From Polyangiaceae bacterium (GTDB lineage: Bacteria > Myxococcota_A > Polyangia > Polyangiales > Polyangiaceae): DNA of 64,000 bases. The notes beneath the pieces were generated by a model, which was given only the letters and a program-made list of their open reading frames with translations, was not told where the DNA came from and did no database searches. Both the position numbers and the translations under genes were made by a program. How positions within the stretch are numbered: position 1 is the first letter of the stretch; each line of letters opens with the position of its first letter. Shown piece after piece: positions 51,929-61,506 of the stretch. Location of the stretch: NCBI GenBank assembly GCA_016715885.1, contig JADJXL010000025.1, positions 186,001 through 250,000 on the forward strand, in the 5' to 3' direction.

Positions 51929-53230
51929 TCACCTCCCCACCCTTCTCCCCATCGCCACCACCTTCAGCGCCACATCATTCGCCTCCGATTGCTCCACGCG
52001 CGCGCGCACTTCCGCTATGAGACGCGCCGGAAACCGCCGAATCATCGGCAGCTCGCTCGATAAGTCCGTCGCAATGTACACCGGAATCGCGGCCTTCTTG
52101 TCGTCGCCCAATACCAGCAGCGACGCTCGAATCCATTCCTTGCCAAATGCCACACGCTTCTGATACGCTCGCGCCTCGAGCAACATCGGCTCCGTCTGCG
52201 ATTCAATGTACGTCGCAGGAACTCCCCGGTTCTTCTCGCCAAACGCATCGCGCACGCGCCCACAAAGTTTGTCCACAACCGTTCGCGCTCGGTCAATCCC
52301 CGGCGTCGCCATCACGTCGCGTACCGCATCGAGGGCTTCCTTCAGTTTCTTGTCCGCACCGACAAACGGCGAAATGACCGCGAGCGCCGCCTTCAATGTC
52401 TCCATTTCATCGAAGCAAAGCTCGATTTCCCCAGATACCAGCACGAGCGGCGGCGGCAAAAGGTTTTCCATCGCCTCCCACACCACCGCTCGAAGGTCGT
52501 CGAGCGCCGTCGATTCCCCTCGCATTAAAATAGCCAAAACATCACGACGATCCCTTGTCTCCTTCTGTTTGTCTCGGCCATCGTCATCCGCATCGTCATC
52601 CCTCCCCTTCGCCTTCGGGTTGAGCTCCGAAAGAAGCTTTTTCCACGGAGCATGCTTGCGCATGCGCGGGAGCATTGCCGCATCGAACCCAATGATTTCA
52701 ACCCCCTCGCCTCGATGTGCACGAGCCGCATCTTCACGCGGAAACGTCGTTGGGTTTTCCTCGATGCGCGGCGCTGCTCCGGCCGCAGCATTCGAAAACG
52801 CAAGCGCCGTGCCTTGCGTCGCACTCGAAGCTGCTACTTTGACATCATCCCCCGACGAGCTCCCTGGCGCTCGCCATGCACCGATGGCATTCCCTCGTTT
52901 GTCTGGAACGACCATCGGCGGCGCGCTCGAATGCGCGGGCTTGCGCATTGGCGGCGCTGGCTGCGGAGGTGGCGGAGGCGTAGGACGCGAGGGTGGCGGC
53001 GGGAGCGGCGGAATCGTCATGCGCGAGACATCAGGCGACGCTGGCGTCTGTGCAGGTTGCGGGGCCGGCGTTGCCTGAGGAGCCGCTGACGCATTGAATG
53101 GCATCACGGGCCGATTCTTTATGCCGAGATCGACATTCAGCGTCGACGGCTTCAACAAGGTCCGCACGTTCGGAAGCTTTTGGGTCGCTGCGTCGAGCCG
53201 TGGCGGCTTGGGCTTGTCGTCGCTACTCAT
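51929..53230 (-). CDS. Uncharacterised protein with Pro-rich N-terminus, vgrG-linked
   Basis: I chose ATG 53230 (MSSDDKPKPP) with GGTGGGA upstream. Residues 1-180 are disordered, with several poly-Pro runs. The C-terminal half is folded, with WKKLLSELNPKAKGRDDD, RRDVLAILMRGESTALDDL, NLLPPPLVLVSGEIELCFDE, LKAALAVISPFVGADKKL and YIESQTEPMLLEARAYQKR. The last part resembles C-terminal regions I associate with DUF2169-type proteins near T6SS genes in myxobacteria, from memory only. It faces the vgrG module, so a role in effector loading is possible. Confidence 0.78.
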   Translation of the reverse strand: MSSDDKPKPPRLDAATQKLPNVRTLLKPSTLNVDLGIKNRPVMPFNASAAPQATPAPQPAQTPASPDVSRMTIPPLPPPPSRPTPPPPPQPAPPMRKPAHSSAPPMVVPDKRGNAIGAWRAPGSSSGDDVKVAASSATQGTALAFSNAAAGAAPRIEENPTTFPREDAARAHRGEGVEIIGFDAAMLPRMRKHAPWKKLLSELNPKAKGRDDDADDDGRDKQKETRDRRDVLAILMRGESTALDDLRAVVWEAMENLLPPPLVLVSGEIELCFDEMETLKAALAVISPFVGADKKLKEALDAVRDVMATPGIDRARTVVDKLCGRVRDAFGEKNRGVPATYIESQTEPMLLEARAYQKRVAFGKEWIRASLLVLGDDKKAAIPVYIATDLSSELPMIRRFPARLIAEVRARVEQSEANDVALKVVAMGRRVGR

Positions 53231-53461
53231 TCCCACCGTCCTCGATCGCAGCGTAAACGAACCCGTCCCAGAAAGAAAAACCTTTTTTGTCATAGGACAA
53301 CATTTCGTTTGTCCCGCTCGTCACGTACGGCGGTTTGTCAAATGTGGCAGGCCGTTTGCCCGTGAGCTCAGGCACGCCACGCGCGGCCGATGCTTCGCAG
53401 CGTGCGAAGGATCGCGCGGAGCCTCTTGCCCCGAGGGCGGCATCCGGGATAAAAACGCTTC

Positions 53462-53869
53462 ATGGCCAAGACTCCTGCAACCGTCGAAGCGTTCCTAGCG
53501 AACCTAGAGCACCCTTTGAAGGATGGAATCGTCGCCCTGCGCAAAACCATCCTCGGAACGAATCCCGAAATCACCGAGCACATCAAGTGGAACGCGCCGA
53601 GTTTTTGTCATGGTGGAGATGACCGCATTACTTTTCGCATACCGCCCAACGGCAAAACAGAAGTACAACTGATTTTTCACCGCGGAGCCAAATCCAAAGA
53701 CGCGACTTATTTCACATTCGTCGATCCGTCGGGTCTCGTGCAATGGGCGGCGGCTGATCGCGGCATCGTGACGTTCAAAAAAGTCGACGAAATTGCCGCA
53801 AACATGCCAAAATTCGTTGAACTGGTCCAAGCATGGCTGAAAGCGACCGATACGCGCGGCTCGTCGTAG
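53462..53869 (+). CDS. DUF1801 (YdhG-like) family protein
   Basis: A 135-residue single-domain protein with family features: LANLEHPLKDGIVALRKTIL, ITEHIKWNAPSFCHGG, DRITFRIPPNGKTEVQLIFHRGA and a C-terminal helix (FVELVQAWLKATD). DUF1801 proteins are small cytoplasmic proteins of unknown function; they are found widely and sometimes linked to metal or stress genes. The ATG at 53462 has no strong ribosome-binding site. A 9-mer copy begins at the last base of its stop codon (53869). Confidence 0.85.
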   Translation: MAKTPATVEAFLANLEHPLKDGIVALRKTILGTNPEITEHIKWNAPSFCHGGDDRITFRIPPNGKTEVQLIFHRGAKSKDATYFTFVDPSGLVQWAAADRGIVTFKKVDEIAANMPKFVELVQAWLKATDTRGSS

Positions 53870-53998
53870 GACAAACCATGAGGGCGAGCCTCGTCCGCAC
53901 GTTACGCGATAACCGGAAAAAATGCTCGCGACGTCTTCAATGCTGCCGTGCGCGGCCGTCCGTCATGGGTTGGCGCGGCACGGACTGTGCCTTTGGTC

Positions 53999-56785
53999 AT
54001 GGCTCGACTCACGAAAGACGCCACGCGCGCGTTTCACGCCCTTGCTGCGCCCGAGGTCGCTCGGGAATTCGATACCGATCTTCGCGCAGGGCTATCGCCG
54101 GACGAGGCTGCGCGAAGGCTCGCTCAATACGGGCAGAATGCGCTCACGCCGCGGCGCAAGCAAAGCCCGCTCGTACGATTCGCTCTGCAATTTCACCAGC
54201 CGCTCATTTATGTCCTCCTCGCGGCTGCCGCCGTGACGTTTTTCCTGAATGAACCCGTCGATGCATCGGTCATTCTCGGCGTCGTCTTGATCAATGCGAT
54301 CGTCGGCTTCGTACAAGAAAGCAAAGCTGTTTCCGCCATTGAAGCATTATCGAAAACGATGCAAGCGGAGGCAACCGTATTACGCAGCGGCGAGACGCAT
54401 CGATTGTCACAAGCGGTGATTGTGCCGGGCGATGTGGTGCTGCTCCAATCCGGGGACAAAGTTCCCGCCGATTTGCGCCTCGTGCATGCGCGTGAATTGC
54501 AAGTGGATGAATCGGCGCTCACGGGCGAATCGATGCCCGTGTCGAAAAAAACGGAGCCCCTCGATGCAGGCGTGCTCCTCTCGGATCGCCACAACATGGC
54601 TTATGCATCGACGCTCGTCACGCACGGGCAAGCCAAAGGTGTCGTGGTCGCGACGGGGGATCGGACGCAAATTGGCGCCATTTCGGAATTGATTTCCGAC
54701 GCCGAAGAGCTCGACACGCCGCTGACCCGAAAGATCGCCGAATTCAGCCGCGTGCTGACGATTGTCATTTTGGCCTTCGCCGTCGCGGCGCTCGTGGTGG
54801 CGGTTTATGTTCGGGGACATGCCTGGGGCGATGCATTCGTCGCGGTCGTGGCGCTCGTCGTTGGAGCCATTCCGGAGGGACTTCCCGCGGCGATGACCAT
54901 CATTTTGGCGATTGGTGTGTCGCGAATGGCAAGGCGTCGAGCCATCATTCGTAAATTGCCCGCCGTGGAAACGCTCGGCAGCACGACCATCATTTGTTCG
55001 GACAAGACGGGGACGCTCACGGAAAACCAAATGACCGTTCGTCAAATCACGACGAGCGACATGATATTCGAAGTAAGCGGCGGAGGGTATGCTCCGGAGG
55101 GTAATGTTCTCCATGACAAACATCCCATCAGGCCGGAGGCGGCACCGGGGCCGCTCGTCGAATTGTTTCGTTCGGCTGTTTCGTGCAATGATGCGCTCGT
55201 GGTCGAGAAGGAAAACCGCTGGATGGTCATGGGTGATCCCACCGAAGGGGCGCTCGTCGTCGCCGCGCAAAAGCTGGGACAAACCCGAGACGTCGTGAAT
55301 GCAGAATTGCCGCGCCTCGACGTGATTCCATTCGAATCCGAACGCGGTTACATGGCGACGCTACACGATGCTGGAGCTGGAAAACCGCGCATCGCGTATC
55401 TCAAGGGCGGCGTGGAAAAAACGCTCGAACGGTGTGTCAATGTCCTGGGATCGGGGGGACAAACCGAAACGCTCGATCGGGAAGCCATTTTGACAGCCGC
55501 AGCGGAGGCATCGCGCACGGGAATGCGCGTCCTTGCATTTGCGCGCAGGGACTTGCCGGCAGAAACGCACGAGCTCGAACACATGCACGTGGCCGAGGGG
55601 ATGACGTTTTTGGGATTGCAGGCGATGATCGATCCTCCACGACAGGAGGCGATCGAGGCTGTGAGGGCGTGTAAAGCGGCTGGAATTCACGTAAAAATGA
55701 TTACCGGTGACCATGCGCTGACGGCATCGGCGATTGCGCGAGAAATTGGTTTCGAAGGTGAAATGACGCAGGATGGAATGCTTCGCGCACTGACGGGCCA
55801 GGACCTCGAAGAGATCGCCGAAGAGCGGCTTTCGGATGTTGCCGAGCGGGTGGCGGTGTTTGCCCGAGTGACTCCGGAGCAGAAATTGCGGCTCGTTCGC
55901 GCATTGCAGAAGCGCGAACACGTCGTCGCGATGACGGGTGATGGCGTCAACGACGCGCCGGCGCTGCGTCAGGCGAATATCGGCATTGCAATGGGTTTGG
56001 CCGGTACGGATGTCGCAAAAGAAGCTGCGGACATGGTGCTGACGGACGACAACTTTGCTTCGATTCGCGCGGCAGTGGAGGAAGGTCGGGGCATTTTCGA
56101 CAATTTGACGAAGTTTCTCGTTTGGACTTTGCCCGTGAACTTGGGCGAAGGGCTCGTCATCTTGACCGCAATTGCCATCGGCACGGATCTCCCAATTTTG
56201 CCGGTACAAATCTTGTGGATCAACATGACGACGGGCGTACTCTTGGGCATCATGCTCGCGTTCGAGCCGATGGAGCCGAATACGATGCAGCGTCCCCCGC
56301 GAGATCCGAACGCGCCCATTCTGGGCATGCGGCTCGTGCTGCGCATGAATTTGGTTGCCATTTTGATGCTCGTGGGCGCGTTTGGGCTTTTCGAGTGGAT
56401 GACGGAGATTCGCGAGGCAGATATGCGGGCCGCGACCACCGTCGCGGTAAACGTGTTCGTGTTCATCCAGATCTTTTACATGTTCAATTGCCGTTCCCTC
56501 ACGGAGTCGTCATTTCGGATAGGCTTTTTCTCGAACAAGCCGCTACTGCTCGGAGCCGTCGGGATGGCATTATTGCAACTCGCGTTTACGTATTTGCCGG
56601 TGATGAATCGGCTTTTTCATACAGCGCCAATTGGATGGCGGGAATGGTTGCTGATTGTCTCGTCCGGCTTGGTCGCGTCGCTTGTCGTCGGGATTGAAAA
56701 GGCGATCCGGGCGCGAGGGACACCGACGCGACGGTCGGGAAGTCGGCACGCGGTCGGCAGGAAAAAATTGCAACGCGCTCGATGA
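53999..56785 (+). CDS. P2-type cation-transporting ATPase (Ca2+/Mg2+ type)
   Basis: ATP-driven cation transport across the inner membrane. The order is the N-terminal cation-ATPase domain (LSPDEAARRLAQYGQNALTP), the actuator motif DESALTGESMPVSK, and the ion-site motif VGAIPEGLPAAMTIIL in M4. The phosphorylation site is CSDKTGTLTENQM, followed by nucleotide-binding residues and the hinge TGDGVNDAPALRQANIGIAMG. C-terminal membrane helices follow. All catalytic motifs are intact, unlike the ATPase at 38129. PEGLP suggests Ca2+-like or Mg2+-like transport, though Na+ or K+ cannot be excluded. I chose ATG 53999 (MARLTKDATR). Two 9-mer copies lie at 55277 and 55457. Confidence 0.93.
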   Translation: MARLTKDATRAFHALAAPEVAREFDTDLRAGLSPDEAARRLAQYGQNALTPRRKQSPLVRFALQFHQPLIYVLLAAAAVTFFLNEPVDASVILGVVLINAIVGFVQESKAVSAIEALSKTMQAEATVLRSGETHRLSQAVIVPGDVVLLQSGDKVPADLRLVHARELQVDESALTGESMPVSKKTEPLDAGVLLSDRHNMAYASTLVTHGQAKGVVVATGDRTQIGAISELISDAEELDTPLTRKIAEFSRVLTIVILAFAVAALVVAVYVRGHAWGDAFVAVVALVVGAIPEGLPAAMTIILAIGVSRMARRRAIIRKLPAVETLGSTTIICSDKTGTLTENQMTVRQITTSDMIFEVSGGGYAPEGNVLHDKHPIRPEAAPGPLVELFRSAVSCNDALVVEKENRWMVMGDPTEGALVVAAQKLGQTRDVVNAELPRLDVIPFESERGYMATLHDAGAGKPRIAYLKGGVEKTLERCVNVLGSGGQTETLDREAILTAAAEASRTGMRVLAFARRDLPAETHELEHMHVAEGMTFLGLQAMIDPPRQEAIEAVRACKAAGIHVKMITGDHALTASAIAREIGFEGEMTQDGMLRALTGQDLEEIAEERLSDVAERVAVFARVTPEQKLRLVRALQKREHVVAMTGDGVNDAPALRQANIGIAMGLAGTDVAKEAADMVLTDDNFASIRAAVEEGRGIFDNLTKFLVWTLPVNLGEGLVILTAIAIGTDLPILPVQILWINMTTGVLLGIMLAFEPMEPNTMQRPPRDPNAPILGMRLVLRMNLVAILMLVGAFGLFEWMTEIREADMRAATTVAVNVFVFIQIFYMFNCRSLTESSFRIGFFSNKPLLLGAVGMALLQLAFTYLPVMNRLFHTAPIGWREWLLIVSSGLVASLVVGIEKAIRARGTPTRRSGSRHAVGRKKLQRAR

Positions 56786-56839
56786 AGTGGGGATTTCCAT
56801 GGAGTGTTCAGGCTCGAAATATCGCCGAAAACGTGGTAG

Positions 56840-59500
56840 ATGGATTGCATGAGCACCGTCGATACGAACCAAGCGCTCCGCGATGACGTTCGCCTGCTCG
56901 GGGCAATTCTCGGTGATGTCATTCGCCAGCAGGTGGGCGAGCACGCTTTCGACACCGTGGAAAAGGTACGGTCGCTCTCCAAACGCGCCCGAGGAGGCGA
57001 TGAGGCCGCTTTCGATGAATTGCGCGATGTATTGGCTGCGATGCCCGTTCACGAGGCTGTCCCCATTGCGCGTGCATTCTCGAGGTTTCTCACATTGGCA
57101 AACATCGCCGAGCAACACCATCGCGTGCGCCGCCGCCGCGAATACCTGCGCGATCCGGCTGCCGCGCCCCAGCGAGGCACGCTGAAAGACACGATTCCAC
57201 CGCTTCTCGAGCAAGGAATCTCACCCGACACGATCGTCGAAACATTGGCGAGCCTCGACATCGAGCTCGTGCTCACGGCGCATCCCACCGAAGTCAAACG
57301 GCGCACGCTCGTACAAAAGTACCAACGCATCGCAGAAACGTTGGCTCGGCGCGACGTGCCGAACTTGACGGCCCACGAATCGCGCGACGCCCGCGAAGCG
57401 CTCGAACGCGAGATCCTTTCGGTGTGGAAAACCGACGAGATCCGCAGAAAGCGCCCCACCCCAGTCGACGAAGCGCTCGGCGGATTCGTCGTCATCGAGC
57501 AAATATTGTGGAATGCAGTGCCCGAGTTTTTGCGCGAGCTCGATCGCGACCTTCAGGATATCCTCGGGCGGCGGCTTCCCGCGAATTGCGGGATCATTCG
57601 TTTTGGTTCGTGGATGGGCGGCGATCGCGACGGCAATCCAAACGTTACCCCCGATGTCACTCAGCGTGTGTGTCGAATTGCCCGGTGGACGGCCGCTGAC
57701 CTATTTCTTCAAGAAATCAGCTCATTGCGATACGAGCTCTCGATGATCGATTGCAGCGAAGAATTGCGAAAGCATGTCGGAGATGCCCGCGAGCCATATC
57801 GAGCGCTCTTGTCGAAAGTGCGCGACAAGCTAATCGCCACGCGCGCCCACCATGCCGCGATCCTCGATGGACGCCCCGCGGAATCGAGCGATATTTATAT
57901 CGAAACCGAACAGCTCGCCGAACCATTGTGGCTTTGTTTCCGATCGCTCGTCGATACCGGAGCGCGTTCGATCGCCGAAGGCCGCCTGCTCGACAATCTT
58001 CGCCGATTGGCGACGTTTGGCCTCACTTTGGTGCGACTCGATTTGCGACAAGAATCGTCGCGACATACCGATGTCCTGGACGCCGTGACGCGCCATCTTG
58101 GACTCGGGTCGTATGCCGAATGGAACGAGGAGCAGCGACAAACCTTTTTGCTTCGCGAGCTCGAAGGCCGAAGGCCACTGATTCCGCACGATCTGCCGGC
58201 AAGCACCGAGGTTCGTGACGTCCTCGAGACCTTCCGCGCGGCAGCGCAAATCGGCCCGAGCTCTCTTGGCGCCTATGTGATTTCCATGGCGACCGACCCT
58301 TCCGATGTATTGGCGGTCGCGCTCCTTCAGCGCGAAGCGCACATGACTTCACCCATGCGCATCGTGCCGCTTTTCGAAACGCTCGATGATCTTCGCCAAG
58401 CTGCAAAGACCATGGACGCGCTCTTTTCGATACCTTGGTACAAAAAACATATTCAGCAAAAACAAGAGGTGATGCTCGGTTATTCGGATTCGGCGAAAGA
58501 TGCAGGTCGGTTGACCGCGGCGTGGGAGCTTTACAAAGCGCAAGAACAGCTCGTCGAAACCTGCCGAAAGCATGACGTTCATTTGACGTTGTTTCACGGA
58601 CGTGGCGGCACCGTTGGTCGCGGCGGAGGTCCCACGCATCTCGCAATCTTGTCGCAAGCACCGGGTTCCACGGAAAGGCGCCTGCGAGTCACCGAGCAAG
58701 GTGAAATGATCGAGGCCAAGTTTGGCTTGCCAGGCATTGCCATTCGGACGCTCGAGCTGTACACGAACGCCACATTGCAAGCGACGCTCGCGCCTCCAAT
58801 GAAGCCTTCGGACTCATGGCGCAAGCGTATGGAAGAGCTTTCCGATCACGCATGCGGTGCATATCGCGGCCTCATTCGCGGCGATCATCGATTCGTGCGT
58901 TATTTCAGAGAAGTGACGCCCGAAGTCGAGCTCGGTGATTTGAACATCGGCAGTCGCCCGGCGCGACGTAAACCTGGTGGCGGTATCGAGACCTTACGCG
59001 CAATTCCTTGGGTCTTCGCATGGACGCAAAGCCGCATGATGCTTCCCGCGTGGTATGGCGTGGGCCAGGCATTGCAAAGCATCGCCGATTCGGGCGGCAT
59101 GGACGACCTCGTCGAGATGTGCGCCAAGTGGCCGTTTTTCCGGTCCACCATCGACCTCGTGGCAATGGTCCTCGCCAAGGCGGACCCTCGTATCGCACAG
59201 CAATACGACGAGCGTCTCGCGGCCGAAGATTTACACGACTTCGGCGCCAATCTTCGAAAGAGCCTCGGCGACACCATCGACATCATGCTCGAAGTGATGA
59301 AGCAACGAGATCTGCTCGAAAACAACCACGTGCTGCGCCGTTCGATCGATGTCCGCAATCCCTATGTCGATCCCATCAACCTCTTGCAAGTCGAGCTGCT
59401 GCGCCGCATTCGCACGCAAAACGAAACATCTCCGGAGATCCGCGATGCTCTGCTGATCACGATCAACGGTATTGCCGCAGGACTGCGCAATACGGGTTGA
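56840..59500 (+). CDS. ppc: Phosphoenolpyruvate carboxylase
   Basis: It forms oxaloacetate from PEP and bicarbonate, an anaplerotic reaction. The 886-residue length is normal. The catalytic His lies in LVLTAHPTEVKRRT. Other motifs are GSWMGGDRDGNPNVTPDVT, GYSDSAKDAGRLTAAWELYK, FHGRGGTVGRGGGPTH and IPWVFAWTQSRMMLPAWYGVG. The C-terminus ends in RNTG with the conserved terminal Gly that contacts the inhibitor site. The ATG at 56840 or at 56849 may be used. It converges on the binding-protein gene with a 6-bp gap. Confidence 0.97.
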   Translation: MDCMSTVDTNQALRDDVRLLGAILGDVIRQQVGEHAFDTVEKVRSLSKRARGGDEAAFDELRDVLAAMPVHEAVPIARAFSRFLTLANIAEQHHRVRRRREYLRDPAAAPQRGTLKDTIPPLLEQGISPDTIVETLASLDIELVLTAHPTEVKRRTLVQKYQRIAETLARRDVPNLTAHESRDAREALEREILSVWKTDEIRRKRPTPVDEALGGFVVIEQILWNAVPEFLRELDRDLQDILGRRLPANCGIIRFGSWMGGDRDGNPNVTPDVTQRVCRIARWTAADLFLQEISSLRYELSMIDCSEELRKHVGDAREPYRALLSKVRDKLIATRAHHAAILDGRPAESSDIYIETEQLAEPLWLCFRSLVDTGARSIAEGRLLDNLRRLATFGLTLVRLDLRQESSRHTDVLDAVTRHLGLGSYAEWNEEQRQTFLLRELEGRRPLIPHDLPASTEVRDVLETFRAAAQIGPSSLGAYVISMATDPSDVLAVALLQREAHMTSPMRIVPLFETLDDLRQAAKTMDALFSIPWYKKHIQQKQEVMLGYSDSAKDAGRLTAAWELYKAQEQLVETCRKHDVHLTLFHGRGGTVGRGGGPTHLAILSQAPGSTERRLRVTEQGEMIEAKFGLPGIAIRTLELYTNATLQATLAPPMKPSDSWRKRMEELSDHACGAYRGLIRGDHRFVRYFREVTPEVELGDLNIGSRPARRKPGGGIETLRAIPWVFAWTQSRMMLPAWYGVGQALQSIADSGGMDDLVEMCAKWPFFRSTIDLVAMVLAKADPRIAQQYDERLAAEDLHDFGANLRKSLGDTIDIMLEVMKQRDLLENNHVLRRSIDVRNPYVDPINLLQVELLRRIRTQNETSPEIRDALLITINGIAAGLRNTG

Positions 59501-59506
59501 CACCCA

Positions 59507-60508
59507 TCAATTTTCCAATTTGACCAGATACGTCGACGGAGCTTTGGGATCCTTGACGATATCGAGCTCGACCAATTGCTTCGTAAGCGTCTCCCAGCGT
59601 TCGAGCGTCATTTTGCCCAGATGATCTCGCTCGGCCTCGGACGGCTCGATGAAGCGTTTCTGCGCCGCGGCCACGAGGTTCCAGCTTTCCGCTGCGAGCG
59701 TCGTATTGAGTTTCGCCATGACTGCGTTTGCGGCGGTTGGATCATCGAGATAGGCGCGCCACCCTTCACGCGAAGCGCGGACGAACGCTCGAACGAGGTC
59801 CGGATTTTTTTCCCACAATGCCCGGCGAACGATCACGACGACGGTGTAAGGATTATATCCCTCATCGGCGATGAGAAACACCTGAGCTTTTTTGCCATTT
59901 CGCTCGATTTCAATCGGCTCCGACGTCGCAAAGCATTGTTGTGCATGATTTTCGTCAGCGAGAAATTTGGCCACACCGCCGTCGTAAGGCAGCAGGTTTG
60001 CTTTACCAAACCCATATTTTTTCTTGAGAAAAGTGGCGTACGGCGCACCGGGTTCGATGGCAATGGTTCCAGATGTCAGCACATCCGCGAGGTTTTTTGC
60101 TCCGCGAGAAGCATGAACCATGATGGCTTGCGGGAACGTCTGAAAGGTAGCAAAAACGGGCACGACGTCCGCGCCTCGGGCATTGCCATTGATGACCTCG
60201 TCAGCCCCGACGACGCCGAAATCCGCTTCGCCTGTGGCGACCATTTGCAGAACGGGTACACCGGCGCCACCACCACGTATCTCGATGTCGATGCCCGCCC
60301 GCTTGTAAGCACCGTTTTCTCTACCGGCGTAAAACCCACCAAATTCGGGCTCCGGAACCCAATTCAGCGCCAGCTTTACTTGACCAAAACGCCCATTACC
60401 TGCGGCTTTTTGGTCGTTCGAGCGCGAACAGCCGACGCTGGCGCACAAGACTCCTGCGGTGAAAGCACGAAGTACGTCTCTGCGTGATCGATACGGGAGA
60501 AACGCCAT
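59507..60508 (-). CDS. ABC transporter substrate-binding lipoprotein, NMT1/ThiY-like
   Basis: The signal has an RR pair (SRRDVLRAF) and a lipobox (GVLCASVGC). NMT1/THI5-family features are VKLALNWVPEPEFGGFYAGR, VLQMVATGEADFGVVGADEV and FATFQTFPQAIMVHAS. The family binds thiamine precursors, riboflavin or similar nitrogenous compounds; the ligand here is unknown. No permease or ATPase gene is beside it, so its transporter partners must be elsewhere. The gene follows the LolA-fold gene on the same strand, 106 bp apart. Confidence 0.88.
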   Translation of the reverse strand: MAFLPYRSRRDVLRAFTAGVLCASVGCSRSNDQKAAGNGRFGQVKLALNWVPEPEFGGFYAGRENGAYKRAGIDIEIRGGGAGVPVLQMVATGEADFGVVGADEVINGNARGADVVPVFATFQTFPQAIMVHASRGAKNLADVLTSGTIAIEPGAPYATFLKKKYGFGKANLLPYDGGVAKFLADENHAQQCFATSEPIEIERNGKKAQVFLIADEGYNPYTVVVIVRRALWEKNPDLVRAFVRASREGWRAYLDDPTAANAVMAKLNTTLAAESWNLVAAAQKRFIEPSEAERDHLGKMTLERWETLTKQLVELDIVKDPKAPSTYLVKLEN

Positions 60509-60614
60509 GGCCGGACGACCATGCCGACATCGCGCTTCGGTGACAAGTTATTTTGCACGCAAGGTGCCAACCATCTTTGGTGTAAGTGAGTTACCTTCCC
60601 GTTCGAAGGTGATT

Positions 60615-61283
60615 TCAGGGGTCGAAGACTTTGGCTGCATCGAACGTCGCGGCGTAATTCACGCGACTGTATTCCGAGCGCATCACGATTGCGCCATTTT
60701 CGTACGTTTCGGTCTTCAACACGACCGATCCGTCGCTCTTGACCCACATTTTCATGGGCAATTTGTCCGGCCCAGTATACTCCATGACCGCTTTGTCGCC
60801 TTCGAATGATACTTTGCCATTGTCCCAATGAGACAAGATGATCTTGACGTCATCCATGAACCCCGCCGAAGGCATGCCTTGGCCGCGAAGTCCCAAGACC
60901 GCACTGTCCTTGGGATCGTAGGTCATTTTGGCGAACGACAAGATACCCTTCAAAAAACCCGTGACCTTGCCATTCTTGAGAACCGCCACGCCACCCTTGC
61001 CATTGCCTTCGACGATGTCCATTCGAATGGTGGTTTGCCCCATCCAATAACAATCCGCTCGAAACGCAGATTCTTTTTTGCCCTTCTTCTCCCACGTCTT
61101 CTGCGAATAGCTGAGTTTCCTCGTGGTGGTCTGCATCTTTTGCAAACCGGCTTTCAGCTTGTCGATGTCCGCAGCATCCGCCGCAAACGTCTGCGACGCA
61201 AAAAACGACGGCAAAATCGCAAATGCGACGGCAGCGATACCAAGACGAACGCGTAACGGCTTCAGGGCGTGATGGGGCGGCAT
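60615..61283 (-). CDS. Exported LolA-fold-like protein
   Basis: The ATG at 61283 has an excellent AGGAG 7 nt upstream; the in-frame extension to 61361 is rejected. A signal peptide (GIAAVAFAILPSFFASQTFAADA) precedes a half-barrel-like domain (LQKMQTTTRKLSYSQKTWEKK, FRADCYWMGQTTIRMDIVEG, VAVLKNGKVTGFL, PMKMWVKSDGSVVLKTETY). The repeating strand pattern recalls LolA and outer-membrane lipoprotein sorting proteins, or DUF1571. It would act in the periplasm on lipids or lipoproteins. The exact family is uncertain. Confidence 0.78.
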   Translation of the reverse strand: MPPHHALKPLRVRLGIAAVAFAILPSFFASQTFAADAADIDKLKAGLQKMQTTTRKLSYSQKTWEKKGKKESAFRADCYWMGQTTIRMDIVEGNGKGGVAVLKNGKVTGFLKGILSFAKMTYDPKDSAVLGLRGQGMPSAGFMDDVKIILSHWDNGKVSFEGDKAVMEYTGPDKLPMKMWVKSDGSVVLKTETYENGAIVMRSEYSRVNYAATFDAAKVFDP

Positions 61284-61506
61284 TGATTCTCCTCGTGAGG
61301 GCCGCCATAGATTATCCGGAACAACCGACCGAGCGCCAGAGAAAAAAGGGCCAGCGCGCATATTTTTTCGCGCCTTCGTGAATGTTTACATTGAAATTTT
61401 ACTTCATGACTCAATCGTTGGCGTTTGGCGCAGACCGCGAAAGACGATGACAGGGCATTCGTCCTTGACGGTTGGCGAACGGGGCTTCATCCGCTGAATC
61501 GACGCC
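61284..61506. other. Intergenic region with AT-rich stretch, candidate promoter
   Basis: An unusually AT-rich patch near 61375-61420 lies upstream of the LolA-like gene. On the minus strand it reads TTGAGT, about 18 bases, then TGTAAA, a possible weak sigma-70 pair. It would drive the minus-strand gene at 61283. No terminator for the BNR-repeat gene is clear. Confidence 0.4.

Noticed and set aside
51765..52163. A 132-codon plus-strand gene
   Set aside because: Only the first part resembles an antitoxin; the rest runs antisense into the minus-strand gene. It is annotated as a pseudogene instead.
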